64,000 nt of DNA from Pollenia angustigena (lineage: Eukaryota; Arthropoda; Insecta; Diptera; Polleniidae): the NCBI GenBank assembly GCA_930367215.1, contig OV884059.1, positions 9,510,945 through 9,574,944 of the forward strand, given 5' to 3'. Of the stretch, positions 1 to 62,535 are shown one piece after another. Below the pieces are notes generated by a model, which saw only the letters and a list, made by a program, of their open reading frames with translations, was not told the DNA's origin and did not search any database. Each line of letters opens with the position of its first letter. Position 1 is the first letter of the stretch. Both the position numbers and the translations under genes were made by a program.

Positions 1-2010
1 AGTCAATTTATGCCAGGCGAGTTTGATAAAAGTTCAATTTCTTACAAATGAAAAAAAAATAGTGTACTTCCCAAAAAACTTTTCATAATTTTTTTCTTAT
101 AAAGTATGTATGTATATCACAAAAAAAAATCTTGAATTAAATCCCTACCAAACCAATTTACGCCAGCCCTGTTAAATTCCTAACAAAATTAAAAAAAAAA
201 AAAAAAATGTGTCCTTCACACTAAACAAATATCGATCACTTTTTTAAAAAACTTTCTAGACTTTATTTGATTTGTTAGAAAAATCAGCCTATTTATGCCA
301 GACCAGAAAATTTAATGATATAGACCTTCCCGCTTAACATATATTCAATCAATTTTTACACTAAATTTGATAACTTTTGCACAAAAAAAAATATCATAAA
401 AATCTTTCAGATCAGCTTTATTAAGTATAAATCAGTTAAATTAAGATAAAAAGCCACTCACAATTAAATTTATAATTTTGAAAACTTTAAAACAATTTGA
501 ATATAATAAAAGTATTTTAATGACTATTTACTTAGAGCTGCATAGTTTAAAAGCTAAGTCCCTTAGTGAATTAAAAAATGGTCCTTCGGTCTATAAAATA
601 CCAAGATTTTTCTAAACAACTAAAGTATTAATAAACAAGTAAGTGTGCTATATTCGGATATGCCGAACCCTTAACCAATGTGCAATAATAACAAAAAGTT
701 AGATAAATACCGTTCTTAAGATATAAATAAATCAACGCCCACTTGTACAATACCGCTCACATTTTGTCGGATGTTGTGAATTAATATCCAAGAAGCTTGT
801 ACCTAATTTGGAAACTTTAGCTTTCGCCGTTCTCCAGACATACAGCAATCTTTAATGTCTTTGTATGGAAAGTGCCACGCCCACTTGCCTAATCTCGCCA
901 AAATTTTGTCGGATGTTGATAACCCAGATGCTTGAATTTGATTTGAAAACTTTGTGTCTTGTCCTTCTCCAGACATACAGAAATCTAAATTGGCTTTGTA
1001 TGGGAAGTGCCACGCCCAATTGTCGAATTCTGCCCACATTTTGTCGTATGGTGTGTTTCAATAATCAAATCGTTTGTACCTAATTGGGAAACTTTGGCTC
1101 CTACCGTTCTCCAGATATGCAAACATAAATATAAAATAAAAAACAACAGGCGATTTTCGGGTAAAAATTAGAGGCAGTCGTGGTTTTTGCTATATCTCAG
1201 CCACTTGTGGACCGATCGCTCTAAATTTAAATCAATAGAAAACAATTCCGGACTATATGTGACATAAATATATAACTATTAAGTCCCCATCATATCTGCG
1301 GTCTTTGGAAAATCCATTTCAACGGAAATCAACTTCGATCCTCATAAGCAATCAGCATATATATACTTTATAGGGTCAAAAATCAATATTGTAGAAATTA
1401 AGCTTATATTTACCCTTTTACCTTCGGTGAAAAGTATAATCTTTCGAGCTGATCTAAATCAATTAAGAAAGTAATTAAAAAAAAAAAAAAAATGATCCTT
1501 CGAACTAAAAATTGATGTTCCTTGACTTCCTTAAAAGGTGATTCTTAAGAAAACTTGAAAACAAATTAAATATTATTTAAAGCCTTACAAAACTCTAAGC
1601 TCGGCTAATGTTTACCTGCATCGGTCCATCAAAGTTTAATCCCTTACAGACTTACGAAAAAATGGTCCTTCAGACTAAAAAAATTAAAAATTACATTAAG
1701 AAAATCTTTTAGGCTCGATTTTATTTATCTGAACAAAGAAGCTATTTAAAAAAAAAAACCTTTAATGTAATCTTTATTAAGCAAATTTATGCCAAGCAAG
1801 GTTTATCAAAGAATATTTATTAAAATAAATGATCCTTCACAGTAAAGAAATTCCCAAAAAAATTTTTCAAACTTACTTTGATGCTTTGGAAAACTTTAAA
1901 ATACCTTAAAGATCCTTAAAATCTTATCAAAAAAAAAAATTAAATAGATAGATTATAGATTTAAACAAATGGTCCTTCGCGCTCAATAAATTCTCATTCT
2001 AAGCCGGGGC
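1..2010. repeat. Degenerate array with GGTCCTTCGGACTAAA motif
   Basis: The motif TCCTTC(G/A)NACTAAA recurs at about 204, 578, 1491, 1661, 1828 and 1968, each time in a similar setting (AAATG before; AAATTCCCAAAAAACTTT or similar after), with interspersed ATTTATGCCAG(C/A)C copies near 6, 163, 294 and 1786. Spacing is uneven, so this is an old tandem array eroded by drift and interrupted at 633-1442 by a dispersed element. No gene is seen. Confidence 0.6.
633..1442. repeat. Dispersed fly repeat with three internal tandem units
   Basis: Begins AAACAAGTAAGTGTGCTATA and TTCGGATATGCCGAA, and ends near a TATACTTTATAGGGTCAAAA block and GGTGAAAAGTATAAT. Inside are three units of roughly 135-142 bp (from about 737, 879 and 1014), each with GCCCACTTG, CATTTTGTCGGATGTTG and CGTTCTCCAGACATAC. 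Related ends occur at 33285, 40066-40986, 52297 and 55020-55330. Short frames in it (e.g. 865-1083) are by-products of the repeat. I recognise the type from muscid-like genomes but cannot name it. Confidence 0.7.
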
Positions 2011-2016
2011 AAGGGT

Positions 2017-2300
2017 TTAAATTCTAAGAACTAAAGTCCGAATGTCAGACATGAGGGCTGAAATACTAGCCGTTTTTAAGGCAATGGAATTGGCTGTCAT
2101 AAAATTTGAAAAGGGAATGTTGATAGTCAGGCAGCGCTGATTGACTTTGACAGTGTTTATTGTCAAACACAAACTAGTTCGCGGCTGTAAGAAAGAACTA
2201 GACAAGCTTTAGAAAGACTACCAAGGCCAGGTTAGTGCAATGATACTTCCAAAGAGCTTGCTCGCAAAGGCTCAGCTCTTAATTAAAAAGAGAGTGTAAG
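2017..2300 (+). pseudogene. RNase H domain relic of a non-LTR retrotransposon
   Basis: Translations of the three plus frames give consecutive pieces of a retroelement RNase H domain: RAEILAVFKAMELAV, then VDSQAALIDFDSVYCQT after a frameshift, then CKKELDKL, then SKELARKGSALN. This is the order E...A.ELA / DSQAAL / C...L..L / ELARKGS found in RNase H of I/R1/LOA-type LINEs (family knowledge). Stops and at least two frameshifts make it dead. Downstream DNA to about 2560 has the same base composition and may be its 3' part, but I see no motif there. Confidence 0.55.
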
Positions 2301-2940
2301 TTCATTGTACCCGCCAATCAGTTTCTGTTATAGGAAAATTCAGAAACGGGGTTTGAACAAGGCAAACTATATGTATTGTGTAATAGCATGGCGATGTTGG
2401 CCAAATCTAAGTTCCACAAATACCACAAGCAGCTCTTATCATTACAGCTTGTAATGATTAAACATACTGACAATGAAACCTTACCATATCAAAAGTTAAG
2501 GACCGTTTTAAGATGATGTTTGTCATTGAAAGCAGGACCAAAATCAATTATATTCAAACTTTTTTTTATAAAAATATATAAAAGTTATTTAAATTCTTGT
2601 TTGTTTTTCCTTTATAATCCCAAAAAGAAGTCAGTGTTGATGTATAAGAAATCGATTTGTAAATGTTTTCTTTTTTAGTGTTAAACTTATTAAAAAAAAA
2701 AATTGGGGCCAAATCGTCGCAGCTGTGATCGAATAAAATTTCGTGATGTATCGAGAAACCGTATTGCGGCACTCGATGGAGTTTGAATTTAAATTTGTTT
2801 AAAAATGTTAGTTTTTTTTTGAAGGAAGGAAGAAAGCCTTTAGCTCTGGTTATGCTATGATTATTCACAGCTCAGTCTGGTCATGAGGATGGGTTGTCTA
2901 ACGAAAAGCAGTCTCTAGAATCTACCCTAGGGGTCTAAAC
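2301..2940. other. Unassigned intergenic or intronic DNA
   Basis: No coding signal, RNA gene or clear repeat recognised. A 100-codon minus-strand frame at 2566-2868 has no recognisable motif and AT-driven composition. Confidence 0.5.
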
Positions 2941-3128
2941 CAGTGATAACCAAGCCCCGAACGCACGCACACAAAGATATTATGTACTTGTTTGCGCTCT
3001 CAGAGACTGATGAAAGTCTGATGTTTTGAAACGCACAAAGTTGTTGTATACATGTGAATTGCCGACCGTGTCTGTGTGAAAAATACGATTATTGACTGAC
3101 TCGCGAGCCTATGGAGTGGCTATCACTG
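2941..3128. mobile_element. hAT-like MITE with perfect 8-bp target duplication
   Basis: Begins CAGTGATAACCA and ends TGGCTATCACTG (inverted termini), flanked by identical GTCTAAAC at 2933-2940 and 3129-3136. An 8-bp duplication with CAGTG...CACTG ends is the hAT superfamily signature. At 188 bp with no ORF it is non-autonomous. Confidence 0.85.
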
Positions 3129-3136
3129 GTCTAAAC

Positions 3137-3879
3137 AGATGGTTCTGCTGATTTTATTTTTGATTTATGGTTAAATTAAGAAAGAAAATTGTCGAAAAAA
3201 GTTTCAGTGTATTAATCAGCTTTTCAAACCCAACTTATGGGCAACAAATAGGTGACTTGTCCTAACGCCATAACCATAGAACCCAATTGAATTTTCGTTT
3301 TTTTGCCGTTACCATAAATAGCTGCTACGGCTATGCCATAATGGTAAGGTATGTCGAATTTGATCTTAACCTATAGAATGACATTTCGAGAGAGTAAATT
3401 CGATCGACTACTCGTTATCGAATGCTATGTTTTTATACAAGCTATTCGATATCGAGTTTAGCATTCTTAAAAACGTTAAATTTCGATCAAAATGATTTGT
3501 TTTAGAAATCGACCAGTTGGCTTCGGTTTTTTTCAAGGCAACTTCAACCACAGGTGGTGTCGATACTACAACAATCCAAAAACAACAGAAACAACATAGG
3601 GTTTTTGAATTGCATTGTTAGTGTTTACGGTTCGAAATGTCAATCATTCCTTACATGGGGTCTTGACCTGACAAATTTTTGTTATAATAAACGTCAAACT
3701 TCTTACAAAAAAATGCTGACAAAAATATTTGTTCTTTTTTTTTTATATAGACTTTGACGTTGTCAGGTAAAACACCATGTTACGAAACACTAACAAATCA
3801 AAACAGATTGTTTCGAACTGTCAAAATAAGATGGCGTTTCGATATTACCCGTAGTTGAATTCGCCTTGGTTTTTGTTTT
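3137..3879. other. AT-rich DNA with short imperfect inverted repeats
   Basis: Contains paired segments such as GGTTCGAAATGTC (about 3629) versus GTTTCGAACTGTC (about 3810), and CTGACA...AACGTC (about 3668-3692) versus GACGTTGTCAG (about 3757), which suggest a decayed foldback element of about 250 bp. No gene recognised. Confidence 0.35.
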
Positions 3880-5346
3880 CTTAAGAACATTTTTTTTTTT
3901 GAGCAAATTAAAACTTAAGCCTTTTATATTAAAAAAAAATTGGTTAATTACTTTTTTTGTTTAAGTTAATTTGCATTGTTTTCTTTCTTTTTTCTTTTTT
4001 TGTTTGTTTTGTTTTGTTTTATTAATATTATTGATTAATTGGATAAACATTGCCATAGAGTCCAAAAATTATGTTTTGTAGAGAGGGTTAATATTTGCAA
4101 ACATATTTTTTTTTTTTTTTTGTTAAATATTTCCTTTTCTTTTCTTAAACTTTTTTGAAAGGTTTTATGTTTTTCCTCGAGTGTGTAATAGTTAAGTAGT
4201 AGTAGTAAGTAGTACATGATAGATTTTCTTTTACATTTTTTTTTATAGTTTTTAGTAGAGTTCGATGCCAAAAATATGTAATTTTTTTTTTGCTTTCAGT
4301 TATTCTTTTTTGGTTTTTTTTTAAGATTTAGGGTTTTAGTTTAAATATTTTTTCCATTTTTTTTTTGAATATTTTAGAAACTTATAGAAACTCAATAGAA
4401 AAATTAAGCCAAACTGGAAATTATATTTAAAGTTTAAACACTTTCATATGCTTTTGTTAATAATAATATGCCAAAAATTGGTTTTTAATACGTTTTTATT
4501 TTTTGTTTTTAAATTTATTTTATAAAGTTTGTTTGTTTTTTTGTTCTTTAATTTAAGACTTATTTGTCTAAATAAAAAAAACAAACAAAAAATAAAAAAT
4601 CTAGTAGTAATTTTCTTTTATGTTTTTATAATTTTAGAAGTAATTTTGTTTTTGTTTATAGCCAAAAGTAGTAATTTTTTTTGTAATTTTATCTTTTTTA
4701 GGATGTTTGGTTTTTATTTTTGTAAATGACCTAAAGTTTTCTTTTTTGAGTTTTAAATATACTTTACTTACTAAAACTATAAGTTTTCTTTTAACCACTT
4801 CTTTTTTCTCAGTGTGTTTTATCTTTTTGTTTTTATTTACTACGTTTATAATTATAAATTATTTTTTGTTTGTTTTTATAATCTTTATTTATATATTTAA
4901 TATATATATATATATAAAATTTGCTTTAAATGTTGTTACTTTAAATTTCGATTACGACAATGTTGAACCAACTAATCTTTTGTTTCCTTTAGCTTTCTTT
5001 TTGTTGTTCTTTTAAAGTTAATAAATTTCTATTTTTTCTTTTATTTTTTATTTAGATTTTTTTGTTCCTTTTTAAAGAGTTTTATTAAGTTTTATTGAGT
5101 TTTGTTGTTAAAAATAAATAGTTGCTTTTGTTTTCGATTTGTTTCAAGTTTATTTTATTAATAATTAAATAGAAATGTTTTTTTTATGAGATTTTTGTTT
5201 TTTGTATTAATTTTAAACGTTTAAGTTAAAAATTATGGCAGTCAATTAAGTCGTTTTTATTTTTTGTTTCTCTTGTTTTAAAGTAGAAAATAATATTCAG
5301 TTTTTTAAGGTTTAAGTTAAATTTATACAATGTTTTCTAAGATTAC
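3880..5346 (-). other. T-rich (A-rich on the transcript strand) region behind a strong minus-strand acceptor: possible alternative terminal exon
   Basis: On the minus strand a very good pyrimidine tract (ACTCTCTCTCTTGCTCTC, TTTCTTTCTTTAAG) ends at 5347. Spliced from the 13343 donor it would add about 11 residues before a stop, followed by about 1.4 kb of A-rich DNA free of obvious transposons and containing a (TA)n run near 4897-4915. This composition is unlike the neighbouring introns and resembles an insect 3' UTR. It could equally be intron. Only RNA evidence would settle it. Confidence 0.2.
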
Positions 5347-5459
5347 CTTAAAGAAAGAAAGAGAGCAAGAGAGAGAGTAAAAAACTTTAAAAATAATCCT
5401 AGAAAAAGCATAATCCCATACTTGCTAACACAATTTAAACATAAACATCACAAAAAGTT

Positions 5460-5855
5460 CAGACACGCGGAGAAAAACCATTTTTCAATATGGTCACCTC
5501 CAACAAAACTATTTTTAACAAAAATTTTTAAACATATTATGGTTAATTATACTATACTATTGTCACCGACAACCATATTATGTTTAAATTTGTACTACAC
5601 TAAGAAGCCACAACCATATTATGGTTGCCTCTAAGCAGGTTATGGTTAAATATAACCACTAATGATTCATTGGTTTTAAATTAACAATAGTATTTTTCTC
5701 TTTTCGAAAAGCAACATGTTATGGTTGAAAAGCAACCATGCTATTTTAAGTGCTAAGCACATGATTAAATTAACCATGATATGTTTAAAAATTTGCGTTG
5801 AAAATAGTGTAGTGACCATATTGAAAAAGGTTTTGTCTTTGGGTGCACACTTCAA
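5460..5855. mobile_element. TIR element of the CACGCGGAGAAAAACC family
   Basis: Left end GACACGCGGAGAAAAACCAT and right end rich in GACCATATTGAAAAAGG form imperfect inverted termini sharing CAATATGGTCAC. The interior is studded with ACCATATTATGGTT-type palindromes. A related element lies at 37132-38000 (ends GCACACGCAAAGAAAAAACA). Non-coding; class II non-autonomous, superfamily unknown. Confidence 0.6.
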
Positions 5856-6111
5856 GTTCTGGAGATTTTGGGTGATTGAAGAGAAAATAATGCGAGTTGG
5901 TACGAAAATGCTTGTACTTGTCAGCACATTTTGATCTTTTATTCCTAATTATGTATATGCACAAAAAAGGCTGTAGATTAAGGCCGGGATTCACTATTCC
6001 ACACACTCGTACAATTAATTCACACGAACATCTGACAACATTTATGTCCGACATAAAAAAATATCTGCAGTCTACACAGAAAAACCATTCAAAAACTCAT
6101 TTAGCTGCTTT

Positions 6112-6284
6112 AAAAAAAATGTGACATTTTATTAAAAAAAAAAAAAATGCAATTTGGTGTCTGTTTCTTAAAAATTTTGCTCCCGAAAAGTGTGGCTTGT
6201 TTTATTCTAAAAAACTCAGCAAATTTTTTAAGAAACAGACACCAAATTGCATTTTTTTTTTAAATAAAATGTCACATTTTTTTG
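6112..6284. repeat. Long inverted repeat (hairpin), arms about 68 bp
   Basis: AAAATGTGACATTTTATT ... GCAATTTGGTGTCTGTTTCT on the left is mirrored by AGAAACAGACACCAAATTGC ... AAATAAAATGTCACATTTTT on the right, with a spacer of about 37 bp (CCCGAAAAGTGTGGCTTGTT and following bases). Arms are nearly identical, so the hairpin is young or maintained. Confidence 0.85.
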
Positions 6285-6399
6285 TAGAAAAGAAAACACC
6301 ATTAGTCTACTGTAAAAGCCGCCATTTTATGCAGAACTCTCTATGTTGCTTGGCATTTCAGTTTTAAAAAGCGGTTTAATCGATTTTCTTAGAATTTTT

Positions 6400-8264
6400 T
6401 TTTTTTTTTTTTTTTAACTTACGGGCGTAAAACTGCTCTGAGTGGGGAAGCCAACAGGTCGTTTTTGTTTGTCTGCTTTTGTTGCGTTTTGCGTTGTCAC
6501 CCATCATTGGCTAGTGTTTCGGCGTCGTAAACCTGTACCGAGTTACAGTTTTTGCGGTATCTGCATTAACTATTTGCAATCGTTTTTAACCTCAATGTTT
6601 TGATGTGTTGTCTGGTGGAGAACCAATAAAAAAACTCATGTGACTGGTGGAGTACCAAGGAAATAACTAAGACGTTTTACTGTGGAGACAAGATATACTC
6701 TGGAGCTTATTCTGGAAGCTCTTCGCCTTCCTATACGAAGGTCTAGGTCGATCGAGGACTTGTGGATGAGGCTCCAACAAACCGTGTGATACCCTGGCAA
6801 TATAACTCTAGATAGTTCCAAACAAATTTTTAGTGTTAAAGCAAAATAAAAAAAAAAAAAAACTTAGCGGTGTTTACAAAATTTGTATACAACTTTCCAC
6901 TTTTTGAGTTGTAATGACAGCGACTGTTTACATTTAATGAATCAGTGACAAGTGAAGAAGTGGAAGAAATGTCCGTTTTTGTTTTTTTTTTCAACTCAGC
7001 AGAAAGTGTATATTAATGCCAGTCATAATAATAACAATAATACGTTTCAAATGCGTTTTAATACAAAATGTTCATACAGTTTTGTTCTTCAAAAACAACC
7101 CATTTTAAAATTTTATGAATTATGAAAAGTTAAGTTTTTTTTTTAACTTAATTTTTTAACCAATTTAAAAAAAAAATAATAAAATAAAACTGACTCAACC
7201 AAATGAAAACTACTTCTGAATTCAGCAGACCTCGTATATACAAATTTGTTAAGGACTAAAGGCGACTTTAAAATTGTAAAGCCATTTTAAAGTTAAGCGG
7301 CCCTCGATTATTATTAAAACCGTTAACGAAAAAATTGTATCAATTCTGGTTTAGTGTATATTTATTTCTTAGTAATTCTCAAATTAAAGCTGAATCAAAT
7401 AAATAAAAGTAATATCTTAATTCTGGCAAAAGTTTTTCGTAAAATTGAATTGAAAATTATTTCATTGCCTTACTTAATTGATTTATGTCCTAAAAATCAA
7501 CTGATTACGATTGAAAGCAGCTGTGCTAGACTTGTATTTTTGATACCAAACGAAAGAGAACAAAAAATTAAGTTAAACCCAATCAAAAACAAAATTGTAA
7601 ACTTAAAAGTTACATAATCTATAATTTTTTTAAGTGTATTATTGTAAATTCATAAATCTGGTAATACTGCTATAAGCTTCGCTAAAACTTTATTTAAAAA
7701 GAAAGCCTTAAGAGTGATTGTGCCATAAGGATAATTTATATCAGCAGCGAATGTTAAGAATTGTTTAAAACGTTTCCCAAAACCAGTATTCATCAAATAA
7801 AGTCTGGTACAACTTTACATAACTGCTCTTGATAAGCAAATGTAGTATTGTCTAAACTAGATGTTAAAGCGTTTTGGTCCAAAACTTATGTGGAAGCGTG
7901 CTTGGCCCCATAACCCGTTGTTAAGAAGGCATTTTATTGTAAAGTAAAAGTACAAAGTTACGTTTAGTAAAAAAAGGCGGGATATTTACATACAGGCCTG
8001 TTCTGAAAATCACTTTAACTCAAATCATGTGATTTCAAATCACATGTGCCTACTAAAATCACACATGTGATATTTAAGCGTTGCATTATAAAGTATTTTA
8101 AAAATAAGTATTCATTTACATTTCAATGTTTTAATTTTTATGTTAGTTTTTATGTACTTTTTATGTTGTTTCTGTTCGATTTTATATTATATTTGTATTA
8201 TTTTTAAATGAACTTTAATTAATCTTCATCTTAACTTGAAATCGATAACTTTAAGGGAATCATT
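6400..8264. other. Unassigned stretch with a GC-richer block at 6420-6830
   Basis: 6420-6830 is less AT-rich than its surroundings and could be an old transposon fragment, but I find no frame with a recognisable protein on either strand. 6860-8000 is AT-rich with no feature seen. Near 8018-8072 TCACATGTGA palindromes recur. Confidence 0.35.
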
Positions 8265-8599
8265 CTTATGGCCATTTTCTCAATGTATCGACAAACTGTC
8301 TGTTACTTAATGTCAATTTATTGTACCGATAAACTGTCCGTTAACGATTTCGGGTTTCTCAATATACCGACAAAAAACATTGTTTTCAGTTGGCAACACC
8401 ACTCAAAATACACGTAAAAGTTGGGAGTCAGAGAATTTATCTGTACGGCAAATAAAAGGAAAATAAATAATTGGCGGATGAGTGATGGTAGCTTTGCGAT
8501 AAAATCGAAGCAAATTAGACATTGAGAAAACCAAATTTCTTTAATGTGCAGTTTTTCGTTGGGAAAAAGATAATCGCCTAATGAGAAAATGGCCATTAG
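8265..8599. mobile_element. TIR MITE (TTATGGCCATTTTCTCA ends)
   Basis: The left end TTATGGCCATTTTCTCAATG and the right end, on the complement TAATGGCCATTTTCTCATTA, are inverted. Internally GATAAACTGTCCGTTAA-like segments repeat. A 122-codon minus frame (8318-8686) crosses its edge and is not a gene. About 335 bp, non-coding. Confidence 0.7.
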
Positions 8600-9531
8600 T
8601 ATTGAAAATATACATTTCATTTCACTAACTTTAGTGTACAGTTGCGATTTGAACTCGCCAACAGCCTTCAGATTTAGTTTTAACAAAAACTACTTACAAC
8701 AGCATTCAGCTCGACTTGTTCCAAAAATCATTTTTATATTTTCCAAACTTAAGCCGTCTGCAATCATTTAAGAATAGTTTTTTATTAAAACTTTAGATTT
8801 TTAACCTCAACTTTACTTTCTCTAAAACTTTCTTTCTTTTGTCTTTAAGTGTAATCTTGTGCTTTAAACTAAATTTGAATAAATAACTAAAATTTTCTAA
8901 CTTAAATAGAAATAAAAGGAATTTGTTACTTTTTTCTTTGTTTTTTTTTGTTTTTTTTATGTATATGTATATAAATATTGAAATACTTAAAAACTACAAT
9001 AATAATAATATTAATAATAAAAATAATAATATGCTACACTTGTCGTTACATTGGATTAATGTAACGTTACATTTTGCTCAATAAAATTAAACAAGACGTT
9101 GGTTGCGTTTAAGCTTATAAACAAACTTTTTCTCACAAAAACATTTAAATGCACAAAAACCGGGATTACAAAAATTAATAATCGACGAATTGGTGGTTGC
9201 CGTGCTGGTGTTGTTGGTGGCAAACCCATATACTTTATAAAAAGGAAATTCAATTAGTAGGCATTATTTCTTAATCTTTTAAAAAAACTGTACACAAACA
9301 AAGAGCCAATAATTTTTTTTCCTTCTTTTTTTGTTAGATTTTAAAAATAATTTTAGGAATCAAGGGTCACATTAAAACAAAAAAAAGAGACAAAATTTTA
9401 TATACAAAAAGGAATTTTACAAAAATATATTTTTTAAAACAAAGAGAAAGAGATAGAGAGAGAGGGAGATAGTGTGATAGACAGAAAGAGAATTTTGTTA
9501 AAACAAATAAATTAAAGAGTTGAACAAAAAT
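8600..9531 (-). other. Probable 3' untranslated region after the candidate last exon
   Basis: No ORF of note. The DNA is simple AT-rich sequence with (AAT)n around 8998-9032, a GAGA-type purine run at 9444-9490 (CT-rich on the transcript strand) and several TTTATT on the plus strand that would be AATAAA signals on the transcript. Unlike the introns it holds no recognisable transposon, which fits a transcribed 3' UTR. The end of the transcript cannot be fixed from sequence. Confidence 0.3.
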
Positions 9532-59974
<50,443 letters not shown>

Positions 59975-60905
59975 ATAAAGTGTTTTATTGGTTTTCGACG
60001 GGGGATTTTTGAAACAATTCTTCTTCAAGATAAACTACAATTTAGAAATTTATTTTTGTTTTCCTAAAATAAATTTCGATTGAGTTTATTTGTTTTTATC
60101 CTTCCGTTTCGTCGTTAATTTGTAAGCAAATAAAAATTTGCTGAATTTTTAACTTTTGGATAAATTCTTTTACAGTTACTTTTTATTCTTATTAGTATTT
60201 TTAAATAATCTTATTTCTTTTAAAACTGAACACTTTTAGTCTTGAGTAGAAATTGAAGTTTAGACTTCCTTAATTTTTAGAAAATTATATTATTTTTGTA
60301 GTTTTTGTGGTTGGGTCTTTTTCTAAGACAAATAGTTTTTTGTAAATTTTTTACATTCAAAATTAACGCCACAAAATTTAAATGACAACGAAACATTTTA
60401 TAAACTTTTCCTGTTAGTTTGAATTTTTATTGAAAACAACATGAAGATTTAAAATTTAAAAAATAAATAAAAATGTCGTGAATTTTTTATTAGATTCGTT
60501 AAGTAGTTTTGCTTAGTTTAAGGACATAAATGTTTAATTTTTCTAGTTAAACAAAAATATTTTTGTTAATTTTTTTTAGTTATTGATTACAAAAGATTTT
60601 TTTGTAATTGTTGTTGTTGTTGCAGATAAATTCGTTCCGTTTAAGTTTCAAGTTTTGGCTAAGAGATCTGAAAAAGAGTTAGAAAAAGAAAAAAATTAAT
60701 AAAATGGCATTAAAGTAATAATATAGAAAAAAAAATTTAAAAAGTGTGCTATTTTTGAGCACAACTATTTTCGAAATTTTCGTATTAAATTTTTATTTCT
60801 AATACAAAGCGTTTGAAAATATTATAAAATTCAAATAGTAAAATACACATTTTAAAATACATAGTTTTTTTTAAGAGTGTGCTACTTAGTTTTTCACAGC
60901 TATTT

Positions 60906-61680
60906 AAGGCCGCTTTAGCCGACCGTAAATGTAATTAAATGCAATGTAAAGTACCGTAACGTACTGTAAGCTCGTTTGTGCATTTATAGAACATGTAAGA
61001 ACGTGTCAGCTGTTTTTCACAACCAAAAACAAAAAAGCATTAGTATACATAAAACAACACAGACAGTGATGAGAATTAAAAATGTTGAAATAGTGACCGC
61101 TTTGCAGAAAAAGTACCAAATGATTTAAATAGTATTAAAACTGTATTTCTTGCATGTATAAATAAATAAATAATTTAATATTTGATATTAATATTACAGA
61201 TTTACAAAAAAAAAACAAATATGTATTATATCATATTCGTACACATGTTCTTACATTAATTGCAAAATGTGCATACACCTAAACAAGGTTTTGATACCAT
61301 TAAAAACCAGACTTTGTTTGTGTGTGGATATGTATACATTTGTTAATTTTATACATCTAAGCATATATTTGTATAAATGAAAATATGTATGGATTGTTAC
61401 ATACTTATTTTGTCAAAAGTCCACAGATATTATAACTGAAAAAGTACCAAACAAAAAGAGAGATTTTACCCGCATTGCATTTAAAATATAAGCAGCCCAT
61501 CACTATCTACAACTGTCACGTAACCTCGTAATGGAATTCTATTTTCTACAGGTTGGCACGTTACGGTTAAGTGACATTACAGTCAGTTAAGCATTTGCAT
61601 TGCTTTCCATATAACAGAAACGATCAGCTGTTTACATTACATTTACATTTCTACATTTACGGTTGGCTAATGGGACCTAC
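60906..61680. mobile_element. TIR element just upstream of the mnb 5' exon
   Basis: GGCCGCTTTAGCCGACCGTA AATGTAATTAAATG faces, as complement, GGTCCCATTAGCCAACCGTA AATGTAGAAATG. About 775 bp, with CAGCTGTTT near both ends and AAAAGTACCAAA segments inside. No ORF. Confidence 0.65.
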
Positions 61681-62132
61681 ATTTTAATCGAAAACTAATT
61701 ACTTTAACGTAAACCATTTCTAGATGTTTCATTTTATTAAAATTCTTAGCATTTTTAAACTTTTCGAAGTTTTGTGCTAATTAGTTAATCTTTACTATAA
61801 AATTTAAAATTATATAAACAGTTCGAATTTCAAATTCAGAGATTTAAGGATTGAAAAATTTTACTCCCTTTTTTGTAATATTTCATAGGGTTTATACAGG
61901 AGTTTTGACTTAGCTGCAAAATCTCCTTTGCACGATTTTTTGTGCAGCTAAATCAAAAATGCAGTTATCTTAAATGCATTTACCTGTCTTAATGTACAGG
62001 TACACAATTGTGGTTAACTGCACAAAAGTACAGCTAAAGTAAAGTGTTTGATTTAAAAGTAGAATAAAAAAGTTATTTCATTAAAACATAAATTTATATT
62101 TTTTTTAAAATGCAAATTTTTAATATTTTTAA

Positions 62133-62402
62133 TTAGGCTTAAGTTCATCAAATTTAATTTTCATTAAATTATTTTTATGAAGAAAGGAATTTTACAACAT
62201 GAAAATCAATTAAAATTTACTGATCATTTTTCATTCTTGACTCAATCTGGGCTCGAACCCAGGTGTTTTTACGGACAGGTTACCCTGACATGTTTCGATT
62301 GCAACCACTCAATCTCCTCAGAGGGCTTGCCGTTTAACACTCGCAGCCATCGACGACTGCTGACGTCATTAGTCAAACATCAATCCTTAAACCAAATTGT
62401 AT
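62133..62402 (-). repeat. tRNA-derived SINE, near-complete copy
   Basis: Reverse complement aligns along its length with 17045-17318. The head has GAGATTGAGTGGTTGCAATC (box A-like) and CTGGGTTCGAGCCCAG (box B); the tail reads AAATTCCTTTCTTCATAAAA. The 79-codon plus frame 62177-62416 is read through this SINE and is not a gene. Confidence 0.75.
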
Positions 62403-62535
62403 TTAACCTTTGGTAGATCGAAATTTGCTTTGAATGATTATCTATTTTAATTTATTTTACATGTTCTTCCTTTACTTCTGTTTTTTCGTACTTTTTGTCA
62501 AGAATTCTTCTTGAAGTTTTAAAATGTTATTTCAA

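Noticed and set aside
8318..8686. 122-codon minus-strand ORF
   Set aside because: It spans the edge of the TIR element 8265-8599 and unrelated flanking DNA, has no recognisable motif and no splice context.
62177..62416. 79-codon plus ORF
   Set aside because: Read antisense through the tRNA-derived SINE; the same text occurs as non-coding sequence at 17045-17318.
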